From the NCBI RefSeq assembly GCF_030733265.1, contig NZ_JASHJI010000005.1, positions 186,001 through 250,000 on the forward strand: DNA of 64,000 nucleotides, given 5' to 3'. Below, piece after piece: positions 41,324-49,206 of this stretch (position 1 is its first letter; each line of letters starts with the position of its first letter). The notes below the pieces were generated by a model, which saw only the letters and a program-made list of their open reading frames with translations, searched no databases and was not told the DNA's origin. A program made the position numbers and the translations under genes. This stretch comes from Roseibium sp. MMSF_3412. Lineage in GTDB: Bacteria > Pseudomonadota > Alphaproteobacteria > Rhizobiales > Stappiaceae.

Positions 41324-41998
41324 ATGTCCACACTGGAAAAGCGGCAAGCCGCAGACAAGCCACGCTACGCGAAAATCCGGCAGATGAGCCGGGGTGGCTA
41401 TGACCGGGCGCTCGCCTATGAAATTCTCGATGCGGGCCTTGTCGCGCATTGCGGGTTTGTTCACGAAAACAGACCGATGGTGATCCCGATGGCCTATGCC
41501 AGGATCGGCGACAGTCTGTACATACACGGCGCAAGCACGACCCGCATCGTCAAGAACAACGCCAAGGGTGTCCCTGCGAGCCTGACCGTGACGCTGCTCG
41601 ACGGTCTCGTTGTAGCCCGCTCTGCCTTCCACCATTCGATGAACTACCGCTGTGCGATCGTCCATGGCACCGCGCGGCTGGTCAAAGACAAGGAAGAGCA
41701 GGTTCGGGCGCTGGCCGCCATAACCGATCATATGCTTCCCGGTCGCTGGGACGAGTGCCGCGAAATGAGTGCGAAAGAGCACAAGGCGACCGGAGTGCTG
41801 ATATTGGATATCGAACATGTCAGCACGAAGGTCCGTACCGGCGGTCCGGTCGACGACAAGGACGACCTCGGCACCCCCTTGTGGGCCGGCGTTGTCCCCG
41901 TGACCACGGCACTGGGTCAGCCGTTTGACGCTTATGACGTGCCCGAGGGCACCCCTGTTCCGGCCTCGATCCCGGCCGCCCGGCGCAAATTTGCCTAG
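41324..41998 (+). CDS. Pyridoxamine 5'-phosphate oxidase-like flavoprotein
   Basis: Split-barrel FMN-binding family protein of 224 residues. The ATG at 41324 (MSTLEKRQAADKPRYAKI) has CTGGAG upstream. The pattern GGYDRALAYEILDAGLVAHC, then PMVIPMAYARIGDSLYIHGA and NYRCAIVHGTARLVKDKEE is that of the PNPOx-like group related to nitroimidazole-resistance proteins, rather than of true PdxH. It is divergent from the MocR-type regulator. The true substrate cannot be inferred. Confidence 0.88.
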   Translation: MSTLEKRQAADKPRYAKIRQMSRGGYDRALAYEILDAGLVAHCGFVHENRPMVIPMAYARIGDSLYIHGASTTRIVKNNAKGVPASLTVTLLDGLVVARSAFHHSMNYRCAIVHGTARLVKDKEEQVRALAAITDHMLPGRWDECREMSAKEHKATGVLILDIEHVSTKVRTGGPVDDKDDLGTPLWAGVVPVTTALGQPFDAYDVPEGTPVPASIPAARRKFA

Positions 41999-42002
41999 AC
42001 GA

Positions 42003-42036
42003 AAAAACCCCGCTGCGAACGCAGCGGGGTCTGGTT
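42003..42036. terminator. Bidirectional Rho-independent terminator
   Basis: CCCCGCTGCG pairs perfectly with CGCAGCGGGG around AA. A-rich DNA on the left and TTTT on the right let it work for the PNPOx-like gene and for the convergent lytic transglycosylase gene. Confidence 0.9.
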
Positions 42037-42087
42037 TTGCCCACGGGAAAGCCCGGCTTTCCCCCAATGTTCGTGACCGCCCATCAC

Positions 42088-42834
42088 CTAGCTTGATGAC
42101 ATGATGCGCTTGACCTTGCTGCAGTATTTACGGCTGACCGGGTTCATGCGCTTGGCATAGTGACCGGCATTGTAACGAAGGATCGTTCCGCACAGATCGC
42201 CATTGGCTCTCTGATGCGCACCTGCCAGGTACTTCATGCCCCATTCGATATTCGTTTCCGGATCGTAGAGCGCATTGGTCGACCCGCGATAGCCGATGCC
42301 GCGCGCCGTTGCCGGCTTGATCTGCATGAGACCGACTTCACCGGCACGACCGCGTGCACGCGGGTTGAAGTTGCTTTCGACTTCAACGACAGCTTTCGCG
42401 ATCTTGACCGGAACGCCATGCTTGGCAGCAGCCTTGCGGATCAGCCTGGAAAAATCGTCCTTCTTCGCCGACGCGTTTTTGGTCCGGGTGCTTTTGGCGG
42501 GCGTTTTCGATCTGGCTTGTACTGCCTTTTTGGCATTGGTCTTGGAGGGTGCCTTTGCCTTGGCCGTCGACGATTTCTTCGGGGCCGCGGTCTTGGCTTT
42601 CTTCTTCGTCGTGTCGTTATCCGTTTCGATCACGTGCAGGATAGGCTTGGAACCAGATCCGACTTCTTCGCGAGCCGCGATCTTCTCCTCGTTCTGCTTC
42701 CTCTTTTCCGGATCGATGACATGCAGGATCGGATCCGATCCGGAACTTGCAGCGATGGCGAACGGTGTCGCGGTGGATGTTGCAAAGGCGAAAAGACAAA
42801 GCGCCCCAGTGAGTTTGGTAAATGACCGTAACAT
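42088..42834 (-). CDS. Lytic transglycosylase (SLT domain) with basic linker
   Basis: Peptidoglycan-cleaving enzyme of 248 residues. A Sec signal peptide at 1-29 ends in FAIAA. The motif PILHVI occurs twice, at 35-40 and 64-69. A Lys/Ala-rich linker covers about 75-125 (KKAKTAAPKKSSTAKAKAPS). The SLT domain follows, with the catalytic Glu in VVEVESNFNPRARGRAGEVG and then LMQIKPATARGIGY and LRYNAGH. The basic linker could bind teichoic-like or nucleic polyanions or simply the wall; this is inference. The 351 bases upstream contain no gene. Confidence 0.9.
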   Translation of the reverse strand: MLRSFTKLTGALCLFAFATSTATPFAIAASSGSDPILHVIDPEKRKQNEEKIAAREEVGSGSKPILHVIETDNDTTKKKAKTAAPKKSSTAKAKAPSKTNAKKAVQARSKTPAKSTRTKNASAKKDDFSRLIRKAAAKHGVPVKIAKAVVEVESNFNPRARGRAGEVGLMQIKPATARGIGYRGSTNALYDPETNIEWGMKYLAGAHQRANGDLCGTILRYNAGHYAKRMNPVSRKYCSKVKRIMSSS

Positions 42835-43185
42835 GCGTCCAGCCCTTTTGGTTTTTGTTGCGGTTGAATTCGGGGCGGAGAATTGCCGGACCGTTTGGAC
42901 AAAAATGAGCGCGTACAGATCACGAATTATTTCTATTTGTTTCAGAAATTTACCGCAAAACCGGCCCGAATTTGTCGGATCACACTGTTTGTGACCAAAT
43001 CGGGCCCGGTTTCCGGCAATTTACCGGCGCCGAGGAGAAAGACTGTGACGGGGTGAAATTTTTTCAGTCAAAATTGCTGCAACGCAAAATCACCGGACAG
43101 TGGCCCTCCACAAGAACCGGCGAAGGCGAAAAGCGAACAAATACAACGCTTGATTTTATCCGCTGCCCAGGGTCTTTTCAAAGTC
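42835..43185. other. Noncoding gap with a long hairpin
   Basis: No plausible gene. The leader of the transglycosylase gene occupies the left part. A strong interrupted stem lies at 42958-43012. The right part precedes the stop of the amidase gene and shows nothing recognisable. Confidence 0.6.
42958..43012. other. Long imperfect stem-loop
   Basis: AAACCGGCCCGAATTTG (42958-42974) pairs with CAAATCGGGCCCGGTTT (42996-43012) with one bulge on each side. The enclosed loop has a second small stem, TCACA with TGTGA. It may be the end of the amidase transcript, a small RNA, or a structural leader. Confidence 0.45.
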
Positions 43186-43950
43186 CTAGGTGGAAAACGA
43201 GGGAAGCTTTCGCAAGAGCGAAGTCAGCGTTTCGATCGTAGAGTGGTCGGCAACACCGTCGAGTTTCTCGGGGCGGAAGTGACGCTGAAACGCCATCACC
43301 GCATACCTGGTTTTGGAATCAAAGGTCCCGTTGATGTCAATATCATAGCCATAGAGCGCAAGCATGGACTGCAGCGCCTCGACGGGTTGACCTGCATCGC
43401 CTTCCTGCATCAGCAAACCGGCAACGATCGGATGCGGTTCCACGTAGAGACCGACCCCGGCCTCGGCCAGATGTTTCCACGGAAACAACTCGCCCGGATC
43501 TTCCTTGCGTTCCGGTGAAATGTCCGAGTGCGCCAGCACCATCCAGGGATGGATGTTGTGCCGGCGACAGATATCCTTCGCCAGACCGGCCACCGCATCG
43601 ATCTGGATTTCCGGAAAGGCACGATAGCCGAACTCATGCCCGGGATTGACGATCTCAATGCCGATCGACCTTGAGTTCACGTCCCGCTCCCCCTTCCAGA
43701 AACTCCTGCCAGCGTGCCATGCACGCCTTGCTTCGGGAACACACTGGAGGATGGTACCGTCTTCCTGAACCAGGTAGTGCGCGGAGACTTCCGCACGCGG
43801 ATCGCACAGCCGTTGCAGCGCCTCTTCAGCGCTCTGCATCCCGGTATAGTGCAGGATGAGCATGTCGATCGGGGCACCGGTCGCCCGCTCGCCGTGATTG
43901 GGTGAGGGATGCACGCGCGCCTTCACGCCGGTATCGGTTTCAACGCTCAT
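43186..43950 (-). CDS. N-acetylmuramoyl-L-alanine amidase (AmpD-like)
   Basis: Zinc amidase of the amidase-2 family, 254 residues. The start at 43950 (MSVETDTGVKARVHPSPNHG) has AGAGG upstream and overlaps the TerB gene stop. Zinc ligands are visible: His in MLILHYTGM, and His and Asp in VLAHSDISPERKEDPG. A C-terminal peptidoglycan-binding domain has LQSMLALYGYDIDINGTFDS and AVMAFQRHFRP. There is no signal peptide, so it may act in the cytoplasm on recycled anhydro-muropeptides, as AmpD does, though the extra wall-binding domain is closer to AmiD. Confidence 0.92.
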   Translation of the reverse strand: MSVETDTGVKARVHPSPNHGERATGAPIDMLILHYTGMQSAEEALQRLCDPRAEVSAHYLVQEDGTILQCVPEARRAWHAGRSFWKGERDVNSRSIGIEIVNPGHEFGYRAFPEIQIDAVAGLAKDICRRHNIHPWMVLAHSDISPERKEDPGELFPWKHLAEAGVGLYVEPHPIVAGLLMQEGDAGQPVEALQSMLALYGYDIDINGTFDSKTRYAVMAFQRHFRPEKLDGVADHSTIETLTSLLRKLPSFST

Positions 43951-44639
43951 ATACCTCTTTCCGCACGTATTTTCGCCCACGCATCGTTCAGCGCCGCCAA
44001 CCGGTCATTTGCAATTCTGACGAATTCCTCCGGCACACCCCGTGCCATCAGCCGGTCCGGATGGGTTTCCTGCACCTCACGGCGATAGTGCGCTTTCAGT
44101 TCCGTATCGCTTGCCTCTGGTCCGAGCCCGAGGACTTCATACGGATTGCCATCCTTGCGAACATGCCTTGCAAGAACTTTCGAGAACTCGCGTTCATCGA
44201 GACCGAACACGGATGCGACCCGGGAGAGATAGCCAACCTCGCTCTCATGGACGACGCCGTCAGCTTTGGCGATATGAAACAGCCCGTCCAGAATATCGAG
44301 AAGGGTTTTCCGGTCGTAGGGGAAGAGATCCGCCAGTTTCTTGGCATAGACTTCAAATCCTGCCACGTCTTCCTGCGCAAGATTGAAAAGTCGAGTCACG
44401 TTCCGTTCTTCTTTCGGGGGCACCTCGAACAGTTCGCGGAAGGCAATGATCTCGTCTGTCGTGACGACACCATCCGCCTTGGCCATCTTCGCGGACAGAG
44501 CAATCATAGCCACGGTGAAGCCGACGCTGCTGGTGCCTTCGGGACGGGCAAGGACAAGCTGCACAAGCCGGTCGACAACCTGTGCACCACCGGTTCCGAT
44601 CGCGCTGACAATACTGCCGATGCTGCTCCAGACGCTCAC
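43947..44639 (-). CDS. TerB/J-domain protein (DjlA-like)
   Basis: The 230 residues have a short N-terminal segment, a TerB-like helical domain at about 40-150 (AMIALSAKMAKADGVVTTDE, then DGLFHIAKADGVVHESEVGY) and a C-terminal J domain. The J domain carries HPD in VQETHPDRLMARG, needed to stimulate DnaK. DjlA normally has an N-terminal membrane helix; here only a weak hydrophobic stretch is seen. It overlaps the amidase gene by four bases, so both are made together. The role is probably as a DnaK co-chaperone at the envelope. Confidence 0.88.
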   Translation of the reverse strand: MSVWSSIGSIVSAIGTGGAQVVDRLVQLVLARPEGTSSVGFTVAMIALSAKMAKADGVVTTDEIIAFRELFEVPPKEERNVTRLFNLAQEDVAGFEVYAKKLADLFPYDRKTLLDILDGLFHIAKADGVVHESEVGYLSRVASVFGLDEREFSKVLARHVRKDGNPYEVLGLGPEASDTELKAHYRREVQETHPDRLMARGVPEEFVRIANDRLAALNDAWAKIRAERGI

Positions 44640-44738
44640 CGAAAGCTCCTGATATGCTCAAATCACGAAGCGGAGACGCGCCTGCTTCGCATGGAATCAA
44701 TGCTGCTCCCGAGTCTTATCGGCAGTCGCCGTCTTTGA

Positions 44739-45008
44739 CTAGGTGATGTACTCATAAATGAGGCAGAAATGGTTTGAGGCGGCTTGCTTCTCGTCAAGGA
44801 GCGGAAGCGCAGGAAATGTGCTTCATTTTCAAGCCTTTCGCGACGCCGAGGAGGAGCAAGCCGGGCAAATCCGAAGGACATGGAAATGGCTTCACCCCGT
44901 GTCGTCAGCGTGCTTGACCGGGCAGTAAGCCCGCTCCGCACACCCTTCCTAACGGAGTTTCGCCATTTCGCATGCCATTTCAGTCTCATTTATGAGTCCA
45001 TCTCCTAG
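44739..45008 (+). mobile_element. MITE-like palindromic-ended repeat, copy 1
   Basis: A 270-base element with terminal inverted repeats of 24 bases: left CTAGGTGATGTACTCATAAA (continuing TGAG), right the reverse complement of CTAGGAGATGGACTCATAAA (continuing TGAG). Both ends carry CTAG, so TA could be the target duplication, as in the IS630/Tc1 group. It encodes no transposase. A second copy lies inverted at 47314-47584. Confidence 0.85.
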
Positions 45009-45020
45009 GGTACGGACCCA
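45005..45020 (+). repeat. Solo terminal repeat footprint
   Basis: CTAGGGTACGGACCCA is identical to the first 16 bases of repeat copy 2 at 47314-47329 and in the same direction, but the sequence after it does not match the element. It shares CTAG with the right end of copy 1. Confidence 0.7.
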
Positions 45021-45133
45021 CAAACGGCCGCGTCTGGTCACGAGATTGCCTGCCTCGAATTCACTAAGGACTTTTTCCAAGGATTCATGATGGTTAAAGG
45101 TTTTCCGCTTAAATTCGGCTGATATGTGTTCGT

Positions 45134-47317
45134 ATGACGGTACTGCGCCGGATGGCAATTCCACTCGTTAGAAGCAACATTGTCATATTTTTCGTGTCCA
45201 TGACGCTGGTTCTGACGCTGGCGCTAGGCGTCTATGTGAGCAATCGGCTGCTGACCCATTGGCTGCTGGTCGGAGGTCTGGAACAGGACTACATCCATCA
45301 GAAAGCAGACATCCAGAACATTCTTGCGGCCCAAACGGTAGAAACACAAAAGCACCCTTTGCAGGAACTGCAGGGATTGCGTCCTTCGCTGACGAACGAG
45401 ACCCTCGCGCAACCATCCGTATCGTCTCGGACAATCGCGCAGATTCGGAAGGTCCTGGAGCACAAATACGTTGATTCAACCATCCTGGACACGAGTCTCG
45501 TCTATCCCTCCGGGGAAGCTGCCGATCGTCCCGGATTGCCAAATTTCGCGCAAATTGACTGGCTTGCCCAAAACAAACTGACCTCTGTCAGGACGTTGAA
45601 CCATGCCTGGGCAGCCTTCAATTCCGACCGTCCCCTGACAATTGTTCCGGACATGACGTGGTTCGGCGCCTTCGGTTCCAACGCAATTGTTGTCTTCAAC
45701 CCCGACAAGTCCAGGGAGGCCTCCCCAAGTCTGGTCCTGCTGGTGACGCAGTCCGGTATTTTGAAAAGTCTGTCCGGCCTGATCTGGTCGATCAGCGCGG
45801 CAATTGGCGTGCTCTGCCTGATATCCTTTGCATTCGCAGCGATCCTTCTTTGGATGCGCTTTTATGACCAGGTGCGCACGAACAGCAATTTTCAATACCT
45901 CGCCCATCATGACACGTTGACCGGGTTGCCCAACAGGGCCGTGTTCAATGCCAAGCTGGCGGAGGCCCTGCGCCTTGCCCAGGCCAAGGCATCAAACGTC
46001 GGCGTGATGTTGATCGACGTCGACAAGTTCAAGGAAATCAACGACACGCACGGGCACGGCATTGGCGATGTTTTTCTGCAGGTTGTCGGGGAAAGATTGC
46101 AGACCGTCTTTCACAAGCATCTTGTCGCGCGTTTGTCGGGCGACGAGTTTGCGGTGCTGATGACGTCGGTCTCCGACCCGGCCCGAATGACACGTCTGGC
46201 CGCGGACATGATTGCGGCGACAAACGCGCCCTGCATCATCGACGGAAACGAAATCAAGCTGTCCCTTTCCATCGGGATCGCACGCGCGACCGACGGGTCC
46301 TGGCGTGTTTCGCGCCTGCTGCACTGCGCCGACCTTGCGCTTTACAACGCCAAGCACAGTGGCCGGTCGACCTTCTCCTGGTATACGCCCGGGCTTGATG
46401 CGGAGGCCCAGAAGCGCAAGGAAGTTGAGAACGGATTGGTCAAGGCCCTGAAGCTTGACCAGTTCAAGCTTCTCTACCAGCCGCAATACGCCCTGCGGGA
46501 CGGCACCTTGCGCGGATATGAAGCCCTGGTGCGCTGGGAACATCCGAGCAAGGGTGAAATCAGACCCGATCTGTTTATTCCGATTGCGGAGGACTGCGGC
46601 CTTATTGATGAAATCGGCACCTGGGTGCTCAACAATGCATGCCGGGAAGCCATGCTTTGGGAAGACCTGAGCCGGCGTGTGGCGGTCAATGTTTCCGCAG
46701 CCCAGTTCGTTGCAGGCGAGACCCAGAAACGGGTCGCCCAGGCGCTTCATAGTTCCGGTCTGGATCCGAGCCGTCTTGAAATCGAAATCACGGAGAGCCT
46801 GCTCATATCGAACACGGAAGCCGTGATTGAAACGCTCAGGCAGATCCACGACATGGGCGTGTCCATTGCCATGGACGATTTCGGAACCGGGTATTCGTCG
46901 CTCAGTTACCTGAGCCTGTTTCCGTTCGACAAAATCAAGATCGACCAGACCTTTGTCCAGAATCTCGGCAAGGATCCAAGCACGGACGCGATCGTCACCT
47001 CCATCGTCGGACTGGGCCGCTCGTTGAATGTCACGATCACGGCAGAGGGCGTCGAAACCGAAGAACAGGCTGTCTTGCTGAGCGCTGCAGGCTGCGATCT
47101 GGTGCAAGGCTATATGTTCGGCAAACCGGACAGCGTGAAACGGCATGAAGCCGACTATCCGATTTTCCCGCACAACGAGGACGGCGGTTTCTGGTTCCCG
47201 CAGAAGCGTAAACAGGCCCCCGACGCACCGAAAATCACGCTTTCGCCGTCCCTGGCGCAATATGCCAAGATCTCCGACAGCCCCTCTTCCGATGAGCCGG
47301 AAACCGTCACCGGCTAG
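45134..47317 (+). CDS. Membrane GGDEF-EAL protein (cyclic di-GMP turnover)
   Basis: Bifunctional diguanylate cyclase/phosphodiesterase, 727 residues. Two membrane segments (about 16-36, IVIFFVSMTLVLTLALGVYV, and about 217-240) enclose a periplasmic sensor of about 180 residues. The GGDEF domain has FKEINDTHGHGIGDVFLQVV and the active site SGDEF at 335-339, an allowed variant. The EAL domain has EALVRW at 463-468, then ITESLLISN, AMDDFGTGYSSLSYL and TAEGVETEEQ, so it looks catalytically competent. There is no clear ribosome site before the ATG. The stop codon TAG lies within the CTAG end of repeat copy 2. Confidence 0.95.
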   Translation: MTVLRRMAIPLVRSNIVIFFVSMTLVLTLALGVYVSNRLLTHWLLVGGLEQDYIHQKADIQNILAAQTVETQKHPLQELQGLRPSLTNETLAQPSVSSRTIAQIRKVLEHKYVDSTILDTSLVYPSGEAADRPGLPNFAQIDWLAQNKLTSVRTLNHAWAAFNSDRPLTIVPDMTWFGAFGSNAIVVFNPDKSREASPSLVLLVTQSGILKSLSGLIWSISAAIGVLCLISFAFAAILLWMRFYDQVRTNSNFQYLAHHDTLTGLPNRAVFNAKLAEALRLAQAKASNVGVMLIDVDKFKEINDTHGHGIGDVFLQVVGERLQTVFHKHLVARLSGDEFAVLMTSVSDPARMTRLAADMIAATNAPCIIDGNEIKLSLSIGIARATDGSWRVSRLLHCADLALYNAKHSGRSTFSWYTPGLDAEAQKRKEVENGLVKALKLDQFKLLYQPQYALRDGTLRGYEALVRWEHPSKGEIRPDLFIPIAEDCGLIDEIGTWVLNNACREAMLWEDLSRRVAVNVSAAQFVAGETQKRVAQALHSSGLDPSRLEIEITESLLISNTEAVIETLRQIHDMGVSIAMDDFGTGYSSLSYLSLFPFDKIKIDQTFVQNLGKDPSTDAIVTSIVGLGRSLNVTITAEGVETEEQAVLLSAAGCDLVQGYMFGKPDSVKRHEADYPIFPHNEDGGFWFPQKRKQAPDAPKITLSPSLAQYAKISDSPSSDEPETVTG

Positions 47318-47584
47318 GGTACGGACCCAAAAATGAAGCCGATTTGGCGGCAGAAATGGCAAAATCTCGGGAGGAAGCGTGTGCGGAGCGGGCTTTTTTG
47401 CCCGGTCAAGCGCGGTGACGCTGCGAGGTGAGGCCATTTTGCCGTCCTTCGGATTTGGCCGTTTTGGCCATCTGCCACGTCGCGAAAGGCTTGAAAATGA
47501 ACCACATTTCCTGCGCTTTCACTTCTCGCAGTTGGTCAAAACGATCCAAACCAAATTGACTTCATTTATGAGTCCGTACCCTAG
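47314..47584 (-). mobile_element. MITE-like palindromic-ended repeat, copy 2 (inverted)
   Basis: 271 bases, inverted relative to copy 1. Ends are CTAGGGTACGGACCCA on the left and GAGTCCGTACCCTAG on the right. Read on the minus strand it shares blocks with copy 1: GCGCAGGAAATGTG, TTCATTTTCAAGCCTTTCGC, CAAATCCGAAGGAC, GCTTGACCGGGCA and GCCCGCTCCGCACAC. It has no open frame for a transposase. The left end overlaps the GGDEF-EAL stop codon. Together with the following 58 bases it fills the 325-base gap before the arsH stop. Confidence 0.87.
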
Positions 47585-47642
47585 GGCCGTCAGGCTGACC
47601 TGAAATCGGACCCCGTCAGGAATCCGCGGAGAGCGTTTGCGA

Positions 47643-48383
47643 TCAGCGGACCACACCCTGGGCGGCCTGCGCCACCGTGTCGTTTGCCGCACGCTCCGCC
47701 TTGCGCTCCGAGTACCGGTCGACAAGATAGTCGGACCGGCCACGAACGAGCAGCGTGAACTTCATCAGTTCTTCCACGACATCGACAACCCGGTCATAGA
47801 GCGGGGACGGATTCATGCGGCCGTCGTCGTCAAACTCGAGATAGGCCTTGGGAACGGATGACTGGTTGGGGATCGTGACCATGCGCATCCAGCGCCCGAG
47901 CACACGCATCTGGTTGAGCGCGTTGAACGACTGCGAGCCTCCCGAGACCTGCATCAGGGCGAGGGTTTTTCCCTGCGTGGGCCGGACCGCGCCCGTGCTG
48001 AGCGGTATCCAGTCGATCTGCGTTTTCAGAATCCCCGTCATGGCGCCATGGCGCTCCGGCGAACACCAGACCTGGGCTTCCGACCAGATGCTGAGATCCC
48101 TGAGTTCCCGTACCTTGGGGTGATCGGGCTCGGCATCGTCCGGCAATGGAAGCCCGGACGGATCGAATATCCTCGTCTCCGCGCCCAATGCCTTCAGCAG
48201 CCGCTCTGCTTCCTGTGCCAGAAACCGGCTGTACGAGCGCTCCCGCAATGAGCCGTAAAGCAGCAACACGCGCACGGGATGGGTCGGCCTGTTGCCTTGT
48301 TCGAGCATTTCTTCCGAGACAGACCGAAAATTTCCGGCGCTTAGGTTGGGCAGGTCGTCGAGCCTCATTTCCGTCTCACTCAT
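47643..48383 (-). CDS. arsH: ArsH NADPH-dependent FMN oxidoreductase
   Basis: Organoarsenical-resistance flavoprotein of the NADPH:FMN reductase fold, 246 residues. The start at 48383 ([19 protein letters not shown]) overlaps arsC by eight bases; an open frame to 48497 lies over arsC and is rejected. The FMN loop [20 protein letters not shown], then [20 protein letters not shown] and [20 protein letters not shown] are typical. ArsH oxidises trivalent methyl- and aryl-arsenicals in species tested. It is the last gene of arsR-arsC-arsH. Confidence 0.95.
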   Translation of the reverse strand: MSETEMRLDDLPNLSAGNFRSVSEEMLEQGNRPTHPVRVLLLYGSLRERSYSRFLAQEAERLLKALGAETRIFDPSGLPLPDDAEPDHPKVRELRDLSIWSEAQVWCSPERHGAMTGILKTQIDWIPLSTGAVRPTQGKTLALMQVSGGSQSFNALNQMRVLGRWMRMVTIPNQSSVPKAYLEFDDDGRMNPSPLYDRVVDVVEELMKFTLLVRGRSDYLVDRYSERKAERAANDTVAQAAQGVVR

Positions 48384-48789
48384 CTGCCGCCCCAGTGCCG
48401 ACAACCTGGCCATCCTCCTTGGTGAAGGATCCGATATCGGTGGGCAGCAGATCCATGACCCTTTCAGACGGACGGCAGAGCCGGACACCCTTGTCACTCA
48501 CAACGACAGGCCGGTTGATCAGGATCGGATGCTCCATCATGAAATCGATCAGTTGGTCGTCCGACCACTTGTCTTCTCCAAGACCAAGCTCGTCATAGGG
48601 GGTCCCTTTCTGGCGCAGGAGATCGCGCACGGAAACATCCATCTGCGAGATCAGCTCAACGAGTTTCTCCCGGCTGGGCGGCGTCTTCAGATATTCAACA
48701 ATCTCTGGCTCGACCCCGGCTTCGCGGATCATGGCAAGCGTGTTTCTGGAGGTTCCGCATTTCGGGTTGTGATAGATCGTGATCGTCAT
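48376..48789 (-). CDS. arsC: Arsenate reductase, glutaredoxin-linked
   Basis: Reduces arsenate to arsenite with glutaredoxin. It has 137 residues, the family length. The catalytic Cys11 lies in [13 protein letters not shown]. The substrate-binding Arg is in [12 protein letters not shown], and a later Arg lies in [16 protein letters not shown]. It lies 13 bases after arsR and overlaps arsH, so it belongs to an arsenic-inducible operon. The product arsenite needs an efflux pump that is not in this window. Confidence 0.95.
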   Translation of the reverse strand: MTITIYHNPKCGTSRNTLAMIREAGVEPEIVEYLKTPPSREKLVELISQMDVSVRDLLRQKGTPYDELGLGEDKWSDDQLIDFMMEHPILINRPVVVSDKGVRLCRPSERVMDLLPTDIGSFTKEDGQVVGTGAADE

Positions 48790-48802
48790 CTGTCTGGTCC
48801 TA

Positions 48803-49141
48803 TTAAAGGGATGTGGAATGCGGCGGTTTGAGGTCTTCGAGCCCGCAAATCGCGGGATTGTTCGCGCAGCAGTCTTCCATGAGAAATGCCAGTAGGCCTT
48901 TCATCTGAGCGTAGTCGACCGCATAGCGGATATGGCGGCCTTCCCGGTGCGCGGCCAGAAGTCCGGCCCGTTCGAGCGTTGTCAGGTGAAAGGACATGCG
49001 CGTCGGCTGAATATCGAGCTTTTCGGCAATCGTGCCGGACGGGAGCCCGTGTGGCCCCTCGCTAACCAGCAATCTGAATGCGGCGAGCCGGTCCTCCTGC
49101 GCAAGCGCCGCAAGCGCCGATATGGCTTCTGACTGTTTCAT
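48803..49141 (-). CDS. arsR: ArsR/SmtB-family arsenic-responsive repressor
   Basis: Winged-helix repressor of 112 residues. The recognition region is IQPTRMSFHLTTLERAGLLA. The classic ELCVC metal motif in helix 3 is absent. Cysteines cluster at the C-terminus instead: Cys91, Cys92 and Cys99 in EDCCANNPAICG, similar to ArsR proteins that bind arsenite there. It heads the arsR-arsC-arsH operon and should repress it. An ATTTCGATGCTACAAGAAAT-like AT-rich stretch at 49141-49175 upstream may hold its operator. Confidence 0.93.
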   Translation of the reverse strand: MKQSEAISALAALAQEDRLAAFRLLVSEGPHGLPSGTIAEKLDIQPTRMSFHLTTLERAGLLAAHREGRHIRYAVDYAQMKGLLAFLMEDCCANNPAICGLEDLKPPHSTSL

Positions 49142-49206
49142 ATTTCGATGCTACAAGAAATTTTGTAGTATACCAGCTCAAAAAACGCGTGGCAGATACT
49201 TCAAAT

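Larger units (their letters stand above)
44640..45133. other. Noncoding region holding repeat copy 1
   Basis: About 100 bases of leader for the TerB/J gene, then the 270-base repeat (44739-45008), then a 16-base terminal-repeat footprint (45005-45020), then about 110 bases before the GGDEF-EAL gene. Short open frames here lie in the repeat and are not believable genes. Confidence 0.7.

Noticed and set aside
44663-44989. A 108-residue minus-strand frame
   Set aside because: It spans the MITE-like repeat and has no similarity to a transposase or any known protein.
45992-47437. A 481-residue minus-strand frame
   Set aside because: Antisense to the GGDEF-EAL gene and running into repeat copy 2; no motifs.
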